The notes under the pieces were generated by a model that saw nothing but the letters and a program-made list of their open reading frames with translations, did no database searches and was not told the origin of the DNA. Made by a program: the position numbers and the translations under genes. This document shows, piece after piece, positions 22,301-35,186 of a stretch of 64,000 nucleotides of DNA (the first letter of the stretch is position 1; the number at the start of each line of letters is the position of its first letter). The stretch comes from Molanna angustata. Its lineage: Eukaryota > Arthropoda > Insecta > Trichoptera > Molannidae. The stretch covers positions 27,168,034 to 27,232,033 of the forward strand of contig OY754979.1 in NCBI GenBank assembly GCA_963576475.1, given 5' to 3'.

Positions 22301-23124
22301 TTATAGGAAACATCATAGTATATCATTCAAGATGTTTTCTTTTCCAGCTTGTATGATGCATGCGCTTTAATGTGTTGGATGTATGCGAGTTGACGTTAAT
22401 TGCTCTTACCGTCTAGAAGGGGTCTTCCAAAATTAGACCACAACTGTTTGTGATGTGACTCATATACATAAGTCAGACACTTTCAACTACAAATCTTCAA
22501 TTTAATTGTTATGTCATTATTTTTTAGTGACATCTATACATTTTATTTATATTTTTTAACGTAATATAATCCCCAATCTCACTAGGAACTTTGCCTGTTA
22601 TATATGCTCGTATTAATTCAAACAACATTAGAATAGACGTTTTGTATAAAAAAGGTGGGTTTGTGTTTTTATTTTGTCAATGTAGTTTTGTCTCTGATAT
22701 CGTAGAATTCCATCTTAGGATTTCATAATATCAAATAACTGATTTCATAGATTCCCAATGGCGGTCTTTTGTCCTAGGCCATTTTACGAATCAATAACAA
22801 AAACGTCAATACCTACCTATTTATTTCATAAAAAAATAACTTTATCGACTTGACACCCTTGTATACCCTAGGTATACGGATGTACGCAAAAATGCACTCA
22901 ATTACCTTCCAATGTATGAAACACGAAAAAATATTGTATATCACCTAATATATGACATAGAAATTTTTTTTCGTGATCAAGGGTAAAATATATAGATTTT
23001 GGTTAAATAGCAAGAAAAGTAATTGAACTATTATAATAGCAAAAAACTCAGCTGGTAGATTTTCATATTCTCTTTCGATTGAAGTAAAAATCTCCTTCAC
23101 GGGCCTTGTTTGTTTGAAGTTTCT
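22301..23124. other. No gene recognised
   Basis: AT-rich DNA with short frames only. Confidence 0.35.
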
Positions 23125-23392
23125 TCGTTACTTCATAGATGGCAATAGTATAATTCCTTATTTTCAGGTGAATTGTTACACATTATTCAAATATATAGAA
23201 CTTTTCAAAATTACATTGACAAGGGAACTCAATAAGAAGACATTTGTGGACGTTGCGCAAGCGCATAAAGTGATCACGTAAACCAGCCGATGACAGGTCG
23301 TAAGCCCTGTAGGTGCCTTGAGTTCCTGGTTCTTCTATAATATCCCAGCTTCGTCTCTATTGAGATGTTAAAAAGTTTGTCAATAAAAATGG
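23125..23392 (+). mobile_element. GACCTGTCATCGGCTG repeat family, copy
   Basis: Carries TTCATAGATGGCAATAGTAT, CAAGGGAACTCAATAAGAAG, GTTGCGCAAGCGCATAAAGT, CAGCCGATGACAGGTCGTAA and GAGTTCCTGGTTCTTC. It is the cleanest copy in plus orientation. Confidence 0.8.
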
Positions 23393-24920
23393 CCTTGTAG
23401 TTATTTAGTTACTTAAATAAAAAAGAGTTTTACTAAAACTTATTTTACAAGAAAAGTATTAAACAATTTAATAGAATAAAGATGTCCATACAAAATGTTC
23501 CTTATTTCAAAGACGTATCTTTTGAGGGTACTGGGGAAATCATTTTCAAAATATACTATATAACCTACTTCTACTATAGCCTCTTAATTCTGTCATTCCG
23601 TCATAATAGAGACCTAATTTTCTACAAAAGTTGAGACCCACTGCTACGCAGACAGACAGTCAGGTTTCTCTCTCAGCTTCGCTACTAAGATTGATTTTGA
23701 AGCGACTCTGCAATTTCAAGCCCAGTCCGCTGCACTCCTTGTGTTTGGTTCTGTCACTCCATCTGGCCAAGTGTGGTGTAGTGAGTGATGATTGTTATTC
23801 CTTCTTCGATGTATTAAACTACCGACTGCCGTGCCAAGTGGGCCATGTTGATACTACCTACCTCGTAATAATAATAATTGCATCACCGAACATTCCGTGT
23901 GACCCCTTGAACATTAATCATAATCTCTCATAGTTAGTTACCTGTTGCAGCGAATTCCTTTCAAACCTTATACAGGTTTTATGTTAATTATAATCAGATC
24001 TTTGTGGTACCTACACCAAAACAACACTATGTTGAAATATTCATTTACTATCAACAATTTCAATCTATTTTACTACTTATGAATCTAGGATTGTTACAAT
24101 GACTGAATTTCATCTCGTTTGTCTGATAGGTGCCTTCTCCGTTGTATGTAGGTACCTATATTAAAAAAAATAGCACGAAGAGCTATACTCCATTCGTACA
24201 ACCCGGGTCTTTTTAAAATCCGAATTAATAAACTCATTTCTAGATTGCAAACCCCTCCCAACGCTACGTAGTGCGCTTCTTCGGAAGAGTAAAATGGACC
24301 CAAATCCTAATAGCTGGCGTCCCCTACGTAGACATGTTAAAAAAAAAAAATAGTAAATGGAAGTCGCGTTAGTGATTATAAATATAATTTTACTCTTAAT
24401 TTATTTATATTTTCTATCACAATGTGAGTTGCAAATTTGGGGGTACATTTTTTATCTAGTTATTTGATCAATTAATTATATCAGAAGGGATTACAAATCT
24501 GCGTGTTCAAAGGGATTTTATTTAATTTAAAACATCTACCTTCCAATATGATATTGCTTAATATATCAGTTCATTAAATAATATTGATAATATGTATATT
24601 ACTTATAGTAATGAAAGGTTTCAAATAAAACTACTATAAAATAGATACAATAAAAATAATAAGTTAATTAATTTGTGATGTCGTGGGTCGGAACTAATAC
24701 ATTAAGTTTAAACGCGACTCTACTCTGTTAAACGATCAACGCATGAATGGAGATCTGTAGATCGGCTCGCATCAACAGCAGTGAGCTGTGGTTCATTGAT
24801 CTTCGTTAATCGTCATGAATATTCGAGAATCATCGATGATATACATATTGCAGTTCGCTAACAAGGCTGAGCTACACAAATATGAATATTACCTACCAAA
24901 AAAATTAACATTTCCTTCGA
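23393..24920. other. No host gene; one short dispersed repeat
   Basis: CTTATTTCAAAGACGTATCT with GAGGGTACTGGGGAAA (23495-23590) recurs at 35637-35730. Moderately GC-rich stretches at 23620-23880 and 24230-24330 carry short frames without recognisable motifs and may be decayed retrotransposon pieces. Confidence 0.35.
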
Positions 24921-24923
24921 TGC

Positions 24924-25465
24924 CTAGGGTGTGTTCAGATACAACGCTCGACGTCAGGCGTCGGATGTACCTGAAGTTGCAGATTATGGCGTTTTTCACA
25001 CTAATCTCAACGCTTTCGAGCGGCGTTTCAATATGAACGCAACATCGGGCGTTTTAAATGTCATTTATCATACATGTCTCTTTTTAGGTTATATTTTCAT
25101 CGTAAGACAACAATTGGGCAGTGGATTAAATAATCGTCTCGTATTGGAAATTGTTGAATGATATTTTTATAAATTAACCTCTTTGTGAATGCATATTGTC
25201 ATCATAAATAATGTCAACTGACATAATATATATCACAGAAACAAAAAGTAGTTTTTATTCCACAGATAAAATAGAAGTCAACAGATACTATCACTGTCAG
25301 AGCGTTTTTGTGTGAGCGACCCGACAATTTTACCTAGCGTTTGGTGCGTACACTCGACGTTCAATCTGAACGCCACATTGTCTTTCGAGCGTCTGTTTTC
25401 GGTCATTGTGAACGGCTTAGAACGTCTCAAGTGCACTCGGCGTTCATTGTGAACGCAGCCCTGGT
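24924..25465. mobile_element. Probable MITE with GTTCA-rich imperfect TIRs
   Basis: The left end CTAGGGTGTGTTCAGATACA followed by ACGCTCGACG is mirrored by the right end CTCGGCGTTCATTGTGAACG then CAGCCCTGG. Both sides contain further GAACGC-type inverted segments. Alignment is imperfect and no target duplication is clear. Confidence 0.5.
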
Positions 25466-27030
25466 ATCCACTTCTGTGAAGTATAACCGCGTATGTACCT
25501 TGCTTTTATTTCCCTACCGTTTTTCACTTATTAGGCCTATTTTTCTACTTTACATCCTAATTTTGTTGTTAAGTGATTTAGGATCAGTTTTTGGTTGGAA
25601 ATTAAGCGTTTGTCTCAAAAAATACCGAGTACGGTACTGTAGGTACACGACAACTTTTTTGAAATATGATAATAACTTCAACAAATCTGGATGTTGTACG
25701 ATTATATTAAACTTGCGCAATAGACTAGCTGTGACATTTGATACAAATTTATAAATTATACGCATTTGTACTGTGTAATGTAATGTACAACTATGACACT
25801 AATTTAAGATGACCGGTGCATTTCCTGACGCTGTAAACTGAGGCGAGTAAAATTAAACCGAGCAAGCGAAAATATATTATCATAAGCGTAGCTTGTTAAT
25901 TAAATGGTTTCTCTTGGGACAGAAACTGTCTAGAGCTATACAGGCTCTCATGTCACCGACGAATCTAATCAAAGCACCATTGTAAATCTTTCATTTCCTC
26001 AAGTTGTCTACAAGATGATTTTATATAGTTGAAAAGTTTATATTGACTATCGAAGAAATGCATCCATTTTTTAAATTCTATTCTTAATAATTATTCATAA
26101 ACACTAACACTCTAACAGTCTTATTCACAATATTTCCTTATACTGTGGTAAAAACATTATATAAAGAAAAACACAGTATAAGCTCTTATATTCTTGACTA
26201 TCTTATATGTTTCTCCGGTGATTTGACATTTGTCGATGTTTGAAAAAAAATACAACGTTTCTTATAGTGTTTGGGCTTTATTATCATGTTTTATTTCGGG
26301 AATATCATTATTTAGATATTTATATGAAAAACAGGAGCAATGATGAAACAGTGGGTTACCTTAAATTAATAAAGCCTTACCAAATGATCTGTCAGTGGTT
26401 ATGACAAATATTTTTTGTAATTCGTTTACGTCATATTAAGACGTGAAACAATACGTTTGATCGTATTTATAATTATCTGTTGTTTTATTATGAATTAGTT
26501 GTGTAAAATATATGAAAAAGTAGCGTATGTCTATAGCGTAGGTACATATTCAGAACCTAAGCAGAACTTGCTTTTAAATACTTGCTTCCCAAAAACCTGA
26601 CCCTCGATGATTGGATTGAAATTTCAACTGGTATACCACGGAAGGATAATCTTCGTCGTGTCATATATTGTTGAATTATAGTTGAATTGAACTAGATGAC
26701 TCGCCTAATGTCCGTGTGTGTGTCAGTATGTTATTCTTGTCCCAGATTCATCTCGGTGGCTCTAATGTCTCTGACACAGCATCAAAAGCTAAAGAGATGA
26801 AAAAAAAGATTATAACAAATGTTTTTCCTCGCCAGATATGTCCCATTTACGACCGACGATGTCCCCGAGGCACACAGAACATAATGTGATATGTTTATGT
26901 AGAGTTGCGTGTTTTTTGTTTATTAGTTGGAGTTACTCATTTTATTGCGTATACGCGTGCGAGTGTTGATATTTTATATCTAGTCCAGTTTATTACATCA
27001 TTTTTTACTCTCCACTACTATAGAATAGTG
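25466..27030. other. No gene recognised
   Basis: AT-rich. The only sizeable frame (ending 25754) has no motif. No repeats with partners in this window. Confidence 0.35.
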
Positions 27031-27369
27031 GTGATAAATCTTCTTCTTCTTTGTCCTCGACCTATCCCGTAACACGGGGTCAGCTTTCCTGATCATACAT
27101 CGCCAAATATCTCGCTGGTACATAGTACTATAGTGGATTTCATAATCTATTTTTAAGCCTTATTTCATACCTTAATTTCTCAGCAGGTAGCATGTACTAA
27201 AAGTTTCATTATGTGCGTATGACGCACTATGATATTTGATGTCCTGTGCACCTGTAGCCTAAAATATAATTTTGATCGACGTCAGTTGGATTTCATAATA
27301 TGTGTATTATACATTCACTTAGAACTGATACATACTTTTCGTTTGGCCTTTTTCTCTCTCCGGTGTAAA

Positions 27370-27640
27370 ACTTCTTCGCCCGTGTGTGGGTTGCGTCACA
27401 AAAATAGGCTAAAGCCTTGGCACCAGCCCCGCCAGCCATTCCACCGCCCTGTGGATTTCCTGGAGGTCACCATTGAACTTTTTGAGTCGGCAGTCCTGCA
27501 CTATATGTCTTATTGTCTGCTCGGCTCCACATTCACAATCAGGGTTATCCTTTTTCTCCCACCTCCAGAGTAAGTGGTTGCAGCAACCTATTTTGTTGTA
27601 CCCAAAATTTCGCTGTAGGTCAAAGCCTGGAACTCATTAG
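27370..27640 (-). pseudogene. Non-LTR retrotransposon C-terminal fragment
   Basis: On the minus strand: GYNKIGCCNHLLWRWEKKDN, then PDCECGAEQTIRHIVQDC, ending EWLAGLVPRL with stop at 27409. CxC...H....C is the C-terminal zinc-like motif of jockey/R1-type LINEs. It is a different family from that at 1873. Confidence 0.75.
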
Positions 27641-27744
27641 AACTGATAAGTTTTCTATAGACATCCGTTTATTTATTTTTATACACTATTCCGACGAATA
27701 CTGGGTGCCCATATCTAGGAAGGGACCACATTACAAATGATCAG

Positions 27745-27990
27745 GTGGGTTGGGATCAGCAGAGTCAGAATCAGGCACATGTTTTTAAAAACCACATTGA
27801 AAGGCGTGCAAGTCGAATATACCATGCTTTGAGACACGAGGACCTACTGCACATGGAGGGAATGTTTGAGGGATGGGCTGGCATAGGGCGTCCTCGCCGG
27901 GAGTATCTAGAACAGGTGTGCCACGACATGAATTGTACTTCCTAAACAGAGCTGAAGACGGAATGGAGTAAAAGGAGACGTGAATAGCTT
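27745..27990 (+). pseudogene. RTE-like C-terminal scrap
   Basis: LHMEGMFEGWAGIGRPRREY, EQVCHDMNCTS then stop and TELKTEWSKRRRE. GRPRR-Y-EQ with a terminal W-RRR is the tail of another RTE-type family. About 28010-28190, in the opposite sense, contains CCACTGCTGGATGTAGGCCT, the end of a further such element. Confidence 0.55.
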
Positions 27991-28190
27991 TGTTGCGAGC
28001 CAATCCCAATCCACTGCTGGATGTAGGCCTATTTAAGTACTTCCATTCGTCTTTTTACGGGCTTTTTCGACCCAACTGCTTCCAGCTGCGGGGAAGGAGT
28101 TGGCTTCATATCCCATGGTCTCCATTTCAGAATTCTGGGTGCCCATCTGTCCATTACCTGTCTGGCAACATAACCTACCCATTATCATTT

Positions 28191-28730
28191 AAGTATTGAA
28201 ACTCGATCCATATTATATTACGTGTAATACAAATATGTACATCTTAACTTTTGTTGAAACGCGTTTATCTTTTGAGATTTATATTTGCCATATAAATCGT
28301 TTAACCCTTACTCTGCTCTTGTAAATCGCAACACATAGTTCAACGTTGTAAGAAACTCAATCATTAGCGACACCACAATACAGAACTAAAATTACACGAT
28401 ATATGGTGCGTTGTCTTTTATCATCCCACTCGTTTAGTACGTGTGCATATTTAAACAACGCGAGAACGATTTTCGCCGTACTGAAACCGGCGTTATTCGA
28501 GATTCATGACATCTCACTCCAGGCGTACAAACGGTCCGATATAATATATTATGTTTAGCGAGTTTTCTGTACATTAAGAATTATTATGTCCCATAGAAAT
28601 ACGAACTGTATCATCAATGTAGAATCTAACATACCGTACCACTACTTGCAGTTGGTTTGGTTACAAACAATTGGACGTACCTATATTGAAAATTCTATAA
28701 TTTATTGATATATACCTATATTTTAAAAGA
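28191..28730. other. No gene recognised
   Basis: AT-rich sequence with scattered CpG. No motif supported. Confidence 0.35.
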
Positions 28731-28797
28731 ATGAATATGTCCTTGTAACAAATATGTACATGTACATCATCATACATTCCCTAAACTAACCTTTATA
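28731..28797 (-). mobile_element. 3-prime end of Thr-type SINE (family 1)
   Basis: GAATATGTCCTTGTAACAAA and CATACATTCCCTAAACTAA match the last 65 bp of the full copy at 37406. The tRNA part is absent. Confidence 0.65.
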
Positions 28798-28934
28798 TTC
28801 GTCTTTTTTCCAAAGAGATTGAAGGATTTGACGGTATATTTGTGGTAGTCCACAATTACAAATAATTACTATACAAATACCACTATTTGTTTCGGGAGAT
28901 CACTACTTTCATCGTCAGGTGTAATATAACTGTT

Positions 28935-29180
28935 GAATTTACCTTTTCTGATGTTCCTTAGTCTCATCAAGACATCTGCTTCCTACCCACACCGCAACTA
29001 CCCTCAATTTTCCCTTTCATGGTGAAGTGCAGTAGATCGTATTTATTGTTACGGAGAATGTTTCCCAAGTATACCATCTTTCTCATTTTTATATTGGTCA
29101 ACAATTCTATTATAGTTCGTCCAAGCTTGACTTTAGTATGACTCATCATAAAAATATGCGACATATTTGGCGACACATTT
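28935..29180 (-). pseudogene. RTE-like C-terminal fragment
   Basis: The minus-strand frame contains RTIIELLTNIKMRKMVYLGN, ILRNNKYDLLHFTMKGKIEG and GVGRKQMS, then a frame change to LRNIRKG. NIK-RK--YLGHI-RN-KY-LL--I--GKIEG is a widely repeated LINE tail. Frame changes show decay. Confidence 0.75.
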
Positions 29181-29346
29181 TTTTTGCATGTAGTTTTTTT
29201 TCTAAAATCGGAATTCCTTCTTTACTCTTGATCTCGTAAACGGAATTTCGGGTTTTAACTCTATTTATATATTATATTCCCATAGTAAAAATACGTCAAT
29301 TTAAAACCCAAAAGTGAAATTAATTAAAAATAGACTATAACCACGG

Positions 29347-29575
29347 TATTTGCAAAAACATTATCTGTATAATTTCGATGTTCACACCTACCGGAAGAAA
29401 AGTCGGCGGGACTTGAGACTGCCTCAGACTAACCTGGCAGGTACACAAAATATTGTGTATTACAAAGGCTTTCAACTGTTTAATGATTTGCCAGAATGTG
29501 CGAAGGAAGCATCTGGTCTTGCCGCTTTTCGTCGCCTAGGTGTTGAATACATAAAGGAAAAGTTATTTTAAGATA
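29347..29575 (+). pseudogene. Jockey-type LINE C-terminus
   Basis: HTYRKKSRRDLRLPQTNLAG, TQNIVYYKGFQLFNDLPECA and a final AAFRRLGVEYIKEKLF stop. The pattern 'R...DL--P-T-L---Q--V-Y-G--LFN-LP' is the terminal peptide of jockey-like retrotransposons. No RT domain is retained upstream. Confidence 0.7.
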
Positions 29576-29775
29576 TTGTGTGCTTCCTTTGTATTTTTAT
29601 GTAAATTGGAATATTTTCTTGTTAATATGCTTTTTTATTTATACTAAATGTAAGAAAATGCATTTATTTTTTAGATCTAATTAAAATATAGGTACATACG
29701 AATATTGTATCAAAGTGATCCGAATTATATTTTTCCGTCAACGCTCAAGTGAAAATAAATCGCGTAAAACCCTTA

Positions 29776-30215
29776 TCGAAATAAAAATGCAGTGATATCC
29801 TCCACAACCCTATACGATATCCTAGTGATTGTTAGTTGATAACGCCGTATTAATTTTCCAACAAGACGTGATACTGCCAAGTCTCGATTCTGCCTGGAAC
29901 TTATCAACTTTGGCGACGTCTCACACTTTAGACGTCGTTCTTGGCGTCGTCCGTCTGGCGGGTGCACGTAGCATGTTAGACGATGGTAATCCTGGAGAAC
30001 TCCTGCGTGATGAGGTCGGGGCGTCCGTCCAGCCTGCTTCTCTGCCCCCTGAGGATACGAGCTGAGCCGGCGCACAGGAGCAGCCACACATGGAGGTTCC
30101 ACAGGCCGAGGGCCAGAAGGTGGTGGTTATTGTTAATTATTATTGTTTTATCACACATTACATTGTCAATGTTAACGGCCCTTATACTGTCGAACTCCAT
30201 CTCAGGGTTTTAGAT
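29776..30215. other. GC-rich repeat-like block, unidentified
   Basis: Contains GACGTCGTTCTTGGCGTCGT and CCGTCCAGCCTGCTTCTCTG within AT-rich flanks. Short frames are open on both strands but none resembles a known domain. It is sandwiched between two LINE remnants, so it is probably transposon-derived. Confidence 0.35.
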
Positions 30216-30303
30216 TATAAAATTATGTATTGATTACGGTTCCGCAAACCAGAACCTGCACTGATTTTTTTAATAGTAACAAAATTTCATGTTCAAATAA
30301 ACC

Positions 30304-30640
30304 GATTTCATGTTCAAGCACTGTCGCATGATCTTCAAAGCACATCTCGGTATGGCGCCTACTTACCTCGCAGAACTTTGCTTTCCTCTTTCAATTAACG
30401 ATAGACAATCATCATTTCGTTCTGCATATTCATCCATGGTTGGAAAATTATTTAAAATAAACAGGGTGCACACCATCACATCGGCGATCGTGCGTTTGTT
30501 GTGGCAGGACCAAATGCATGGAATGAGCTCCCACACACCCTCAGACAGACTGAAAATATATCTACCTTCAGAAAGAATCTCAAAACACACATTTTCGCAA
30601 ATCTTACCAGGGCCATAATGATACATCTTAATCAATTTTC
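30304..30640 (+). pseudogene. Non-LTR retrotransposon C-terminus, frameshifted
   Basis: Frame one gives RMIFKAHLGMAPTYLAELC and SSMVGKLFKINRVHT; after a one-base shift near 30480 it gives GDRAFVVAGPNAWNELPHTL and TFRKNLKTHIFANL. 'A--GLAP-YL', 'GDRAF-VA-P--WN-LP' and 'FK-KLKT-LF' are the hallmarks of the post-RT region in CR1/jockey-group LINEs. Confidence 0.8.
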
Positions 30641-30974
30641 AGCGCCCTTGAGGGCAACTAAATGTTTTGTGCACACAGCCAAACAGTAGTCATAAACAGA
30701 CAAACCTTTGATAACAAAAATTTGGCTAAAAGACAGGTAGTCAGTTCAGTTGTCATAATTGTTTTTTTCAGTATGACTGGTTCCACACAGTCGGAGGTTC
30801 GTGGGAACGAAACCGATAATTTGATTTTAAAATCAATATAATATAACATTTTGAAATAACATTTTATTAAATGATTTCTGTGATGAAAATCACCCGCTTA
30901 GAATAGTGCTTCCACTCTTTTCTATTATCGTGGTTTTCGGGTGTCCCGTAAGAGCCGGGTAATCTAAAATCTTC

Positions 30975-31335
30975 TTCTTCTTCTTCTTCAGCCTTCTGTC
31001 CTCCACTGCTGGATATAGGCCTCTTCCATACCCTTCCATTTCTTTCTGTCGGTTGCTGCTTGCAGCCAATTTTCACCCCCCACAGCGGCTATGTCGTCGG
31101 ACCATCTTTTTTTAGGTCTTCCGACGCCTCTCTTGTTTTCCCAGGGTCTCCATCTTAATATTTCAGGGTCTATCTTGTGGGGTCTTGTCTTGCAATGTGG
31201 CCCGCCCATTGCCACTTCAATCTTGTTACGCGTTCCATGACATCCGCTGCTACTCATGGTTCTCTTCCTAATTTCCTCATTTCTTATTCTATCTCTTAGG
31301 CTTATACCAAGCATGATTCTTTCCATGGATCGCTG
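30975..31335 (-). pseudogene. RTE-like C-terminal remnant
   Basis: Minus strand: SMERIMLGISLRDRIRNEEI, a disrupted middle, then TRPHKIDPEILRWRPWENKR and GVGRPKKRWSDDIAAVGGEN, W-QAATDRKKWKGMEEAY. 'MLGISLRDRIRNEEIR' and 'GRP--RW-DDI' are classic for this clade. A CTT microsatellite (30971-30990) marks its 3-prime end. Confidence 0.8.
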
Positions 31336-31339
31336 TCTG

Positions 31340-32390
31340 AAAAGAAAAATATATGAATCCAAAATGCAACAGGCATAATAACATCTCACATTGTGCAGCA
31401 ATGAGGTTCACCACACATTCTGAGACGAGACAGGTGTGTAGGTATACATGCTTGTGTCGTGCTTTTTTTATAAAGTCATGCACACCTGTCGCTGGATACC
31501 CCAAATTGTGGGATACACCGTAAAAGACCACAACATCAAAGGAAGACCAACGTGTCATCCACAATGCATTAGTAGTGTCAACCGAACTGAGGCTGATATT
31601 CTGCCTCAACCAAAATACTAATGTAAAGGTCATGGTTTGAGGCTTAATAAACAAAGTTTCAAACAGAATCCCTGGAAATATTTATCGTCCAATGGACTTG
31701 TGGATGCGTGAAATAGTCTATGACAAGATAATAGACTAAATAAATTATTACTGTTGTGAGATAAGACATAGCGTAGCCGCCTTTCTGATAACACCTTCAA
31801 ATATATAATTATAATAACCTTGACGTATATACAAGTAAAACTTGGACATTAGGCTGGGCCATCCATGTATGAAGAATTTTATTTTTTGACATACCTTAGC
31901 GAAAGGGGTCTCAAAAGTTGCGCATAAATATTTAGATTGTAAATGCATTTTTAATTTTCTGATTCACTAGTACTTTTGGCCCTCTACTAATACTTGAAGC
32001 TGGGGCTTGTAGAATGTTTTTAGAAAATATAAATTATTTTGGATGTTTGAAATTTCTTGATTTTACCAAACTAAATAATATTCGTTTTATTGCGGGTATA
32101 GAATTTTATTATTAACAGCATACATCCGATCAAATTAACTATTACAGCGCGGCTGACAGGTCTCCCGAAACTAACCAACATGACTACGTATTGCAACGAA
32201 CATAAATAATTATTTTTATATGATTTAACTTGAGGAAAAAAATTAATATTTTGAACACTTTGACTTCTGGTAGAGGGCCAAAAGTAGTAATGAATATTTT
32301 TTTTATAATTTTTTTATTTTGGATTTTTTATATTAACAGTATCCGAATAAGCAACTGTTCAGACCCCTTTCGTATGTGGATTCGAAAAAA
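31340..32390. other. No gene recognised
   Basis: Mostly AT-rich. The 121-codon minus frame at 31289-31654 partly overlaps the RTE remnant and has no separate support. Confidence 0.35.
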
Positions 32391-32394
32391 ACAA

Positions 32395-32466
32395 TTGTAC
32401 GACCCAGCCTATTGGACATGGACCCATGAAAGCATTATAAATGCAGTTGAAATGAGATCGCAATGA
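32395..32466 (+). pseudogene. Small RTE-like fragment, inverted relative to its neighbour
   Basis: WTWTHESIINAVEMRS corresponds to WTWQKTHESRINAVEMRS of the 44889 copy, but on the plus strand. It sits 20 bp left of the minus-strand copy beginning at 32485. Confidence 0.65.
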
Positions 32467-32484
32467 AGAACTAGTATACATACC

Positions 32485-33065
32485 ATCACGCCGTATCCCT
32501 AATTGGGGTAGGCAGAGAGGACCGAACGCCAGACACCTCTATCTTGACATACATGTTTTGCCTCATTTACATGTAAATGCATCCATGCATCGCGTCATAC
32601 ATGCTCTCCTCTTATTCTGACTTGGTATATTACCATCTTTCAAAATCTCATTTATATGATCATGCCAACTCTTTTTCGGGCGGCCACGACCTCTCATTCC
32701 ACTCTTTTCAGCCTTGTATACTTTCTTTGTCAGGCGCTCGTCGTTCATTCTCTCCACATGTCCGAACCATCGTAGTGTATATTACTTTCATTCTCCTCAC
32801 AATATCTCTTTCAATATTGCATTCTCGTCTGATGTCCACATTCCTTATCCTATCATAGATCGTTCTACCACATATTCGTTTTAGGGACCTCATTTCCACA
32901 GCGTTAATTTTACTTTCATGCGTCTTCTGCCATGTCCATGTCTCACTTGCATACATTAATGTTGGTACGACTATTGCATTGTGCACGGCGAGCTTTGCTG
33001 GCCTTGAGATAATTGGGTCGGGCATTATTGTTCTTAATGCACCGTTCACCCTATTCACCCTATAG
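32485..33065 (-). pseudogene. RTE-like retrotransposon 3-prime end
   Basis: NRVNGALRTIMPDPIISRPA, then LMYASETWTWQKTHESKINA, RRECNIERDIVRRMKV, a frame break, and ERMNDERLTKKVYKAEKSGM with GRGRPKKSWHDHINEILK. The order equals that of the 44889 copy, but the reading frame is broken at least once near 32780. Confidence 0.85.
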
Positions 33066-34166
33066 GGAAGAACTAGTTTAAAGACATCAAGACATACACA
33101 GAAAGAAGTAAAATTAATTTAATGACACGAGACGCCTGAATTTTGATGAACAATGTTTGTTTCATGTAAAATAAAAATATGCTCTTTTCTATGGTGAACA
33201 ACCCGACATGATTCGCTCAATGGTTTCCGTAAATATAAGCATCATTATCCTTCTGTGTCATGTGTTAAATTTAGAAATTAGTCATATTGTTGTTGTCACT
33301 TGAATGTTATTTATTAATTATTTTAATTGATGGTCTAACACTCCCTGTCATACCACACACTTAATATAAATGCCCATTATTCAGTGTTTTACCGTGTCTT
33401 TGTATGTATGTACCTATATTATCTTCGTGTGCGATGTTTAAGAGACTTATAATTACACGGGGAAAAATCCCATAGTTTTCTATTGTCTATTATCTCAATC
33501 AATATTGTTTAGTCTTTTATATCTCAAACCCCACGCATTGCGACCATTTTCGGTGGACATAGGAAATCTATCGCATCGACGAAATTCCAACTCAAGATTA
33601 CAAGACTCACGTCTGAAGAGTTTGGTATTTCCGTTTGTAATATGTTCCGTTGGTAGACTTCAAGAGACCACTTAACAGATGTAAGCACAAAAAGCTTTGA
33701 ATTTTTCAATGAGAACAAATAAATCTTTGGAGATATTTAACGTAGCTGAAAGGTTGTCTTGATAGCGGCATTTTTTTTAATTAACCGTTTTATATTTGTA
33801 AATTTTATATCTTTATTTTAGTTCCATGTCTGAGTTTATTTGTTTGTGTTAATTTGTTTATTAAATTCTTATGTATTTGTAAAAAAATTTATTTCAGTAC
33901 AATGTCTGAGTTTAATTGTTTGTGTTAATTTGTTAATTTGCCGATTTTTTGTCACAAATCATCCAAAAGGATGCAATGCCTTGAAAATAAATAATAAATT
34001 CGTTTTATTTATGCTGCATTATGTTGCAAAGTATTTGTATAATTGGAAATAAGCCATAATTAAATTCCTCTAATCAATGAGCATCGAATTTTCTTTTTTT
34101 TTTCATCAAAAATATTAAATGGTGACTAGTGTGAGATTCAATTTTTTTAATGGCGCGATGATATCA
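33066..34166. other. No gene; one local duplication
   Basis: TGTCTGAGTTTATTTGTTTG at 33827 recurs with near identity at 33903, a 75-bp offset tandem duplication. Otherwise AT-rich. Confidence 0.4.
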
Positions 34167-34269
34167 GCCCTCCTAGACAACGTGTCATTTAGCCATTCAC
34201 GTGACAACTGTCACTTCTATACATTGAGTTATCTTTTCTTGAGCTAAATGACACGTTGTCTAGGGGGGC
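34167..34269. mobile_element. Hairpin MITE (CCCCCCTAG termini)
   Basis: Ends GCCCTCCTAGACAACGTGTC and TGACACGTTGTCTAGGGGGG are inverted. The interior contains CAACTGTCACTTCTATACAT and GAGTTATCTTTTCTTGAGC. A longer copy lies at 48045-48171 in FAK intron 6. Confidence 0.8.
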
Positions 34270-34335
34270 AGAATAGGACATAATATCATCTAATTATCCA
34301 GTATTTCTCTCATCAAAATAAGTAAGACAATTTAG

Positions 34336-34440
34336 GTATTTATTTATTTTTAATCACACCATATTTACAATGACAACAACAAGTAGATTATTTCTGCCCA
34401 ACTAAGAAATCCTGTTCTAGGGTTAGTTTCTGCAAGGTAT
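34336..34440 (-). mobile_element. LINE-tail-like repeat
   Basis: TCACACCATATTTACAATGA and CAACTAAGAAATCCTGTTCT match 6505-6590. Both begin with a TTTATTTATTT run. Confidence 0.55.
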
Positions 34441-35180
34441 ACTGTTCACCTATTTAAAAAAAAATCTAGCATGTATCTCGATAATTCGTGTCTCTGTGAC
34501 CAATAATGTCTTGTGATTGACATTAAAATACGATAAAAAATATATAACTCGAAATTTACAAAAAAATCGAGGAACATTATATAGGGGTATTCTAGTACCC
34601 CCAGGGTTGATTTATCTTTAGACTTCCGCTTGACGCATTTTTTTATTTTAAAATCAGAAATAAGTTTTATTCCATTAATCGTATCTATTTTAAAATACTG
34701 TATTTTTCATTATTTATGAATAACTGTAAACAACCCAGCCAAGTCATTAAAAGTATTTTTTTTTTCAATAATTCGGTCGACAAAAATTCGATATCCAAAT
34801 TTGGCATGATCGAAGTGGTCGAAAAAAAACTTTTATATGTAAATTGATAATAATCGTTGGTTAATAAAACAATGCATTTTATTAGAACACACCTTAAGCT
34901 GTACAATCTGAACTGCATTCATATAATTTCTATGTTGTTTTATTTCAACACATTACAAAATATTGAATGTCAAGTGCAGGCTATTTTAGCAGCACTCTCG
35001 GCCAAATACCTTTGATAATTTATCACTTATATGGAATGAAATCAATTATTAATATTCCTTCACGATACTTCTCTGTGTGTAGTTTTGACCGGCGCTATTA
35101 ATTTTAATGTGGAATGGGCAACCAGTGGCGCGAGTATTTTTTTAATTTAATATCTTAAAATCAAAAATTGCTTATCATAC
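34441..35180. other. No gene recognised
   Basis: AT-rich DNA. A short minus frame (34685-34918) has no motif. Confidence 0.35.
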
Positions 35181-35186
35181 ATACTT

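Noticed and set aside
23631..23933. 100-codon + ORF
   Set aside because: No motif or codon bias. It lies in mixed repeat-like sequence without splice context.
25341..25754. 137-codon + ORF
   Set aside because: It begins within the probable MITE ending at 25465 and has no recognisable domain; hydrophobic runs come from T-rich DNA.
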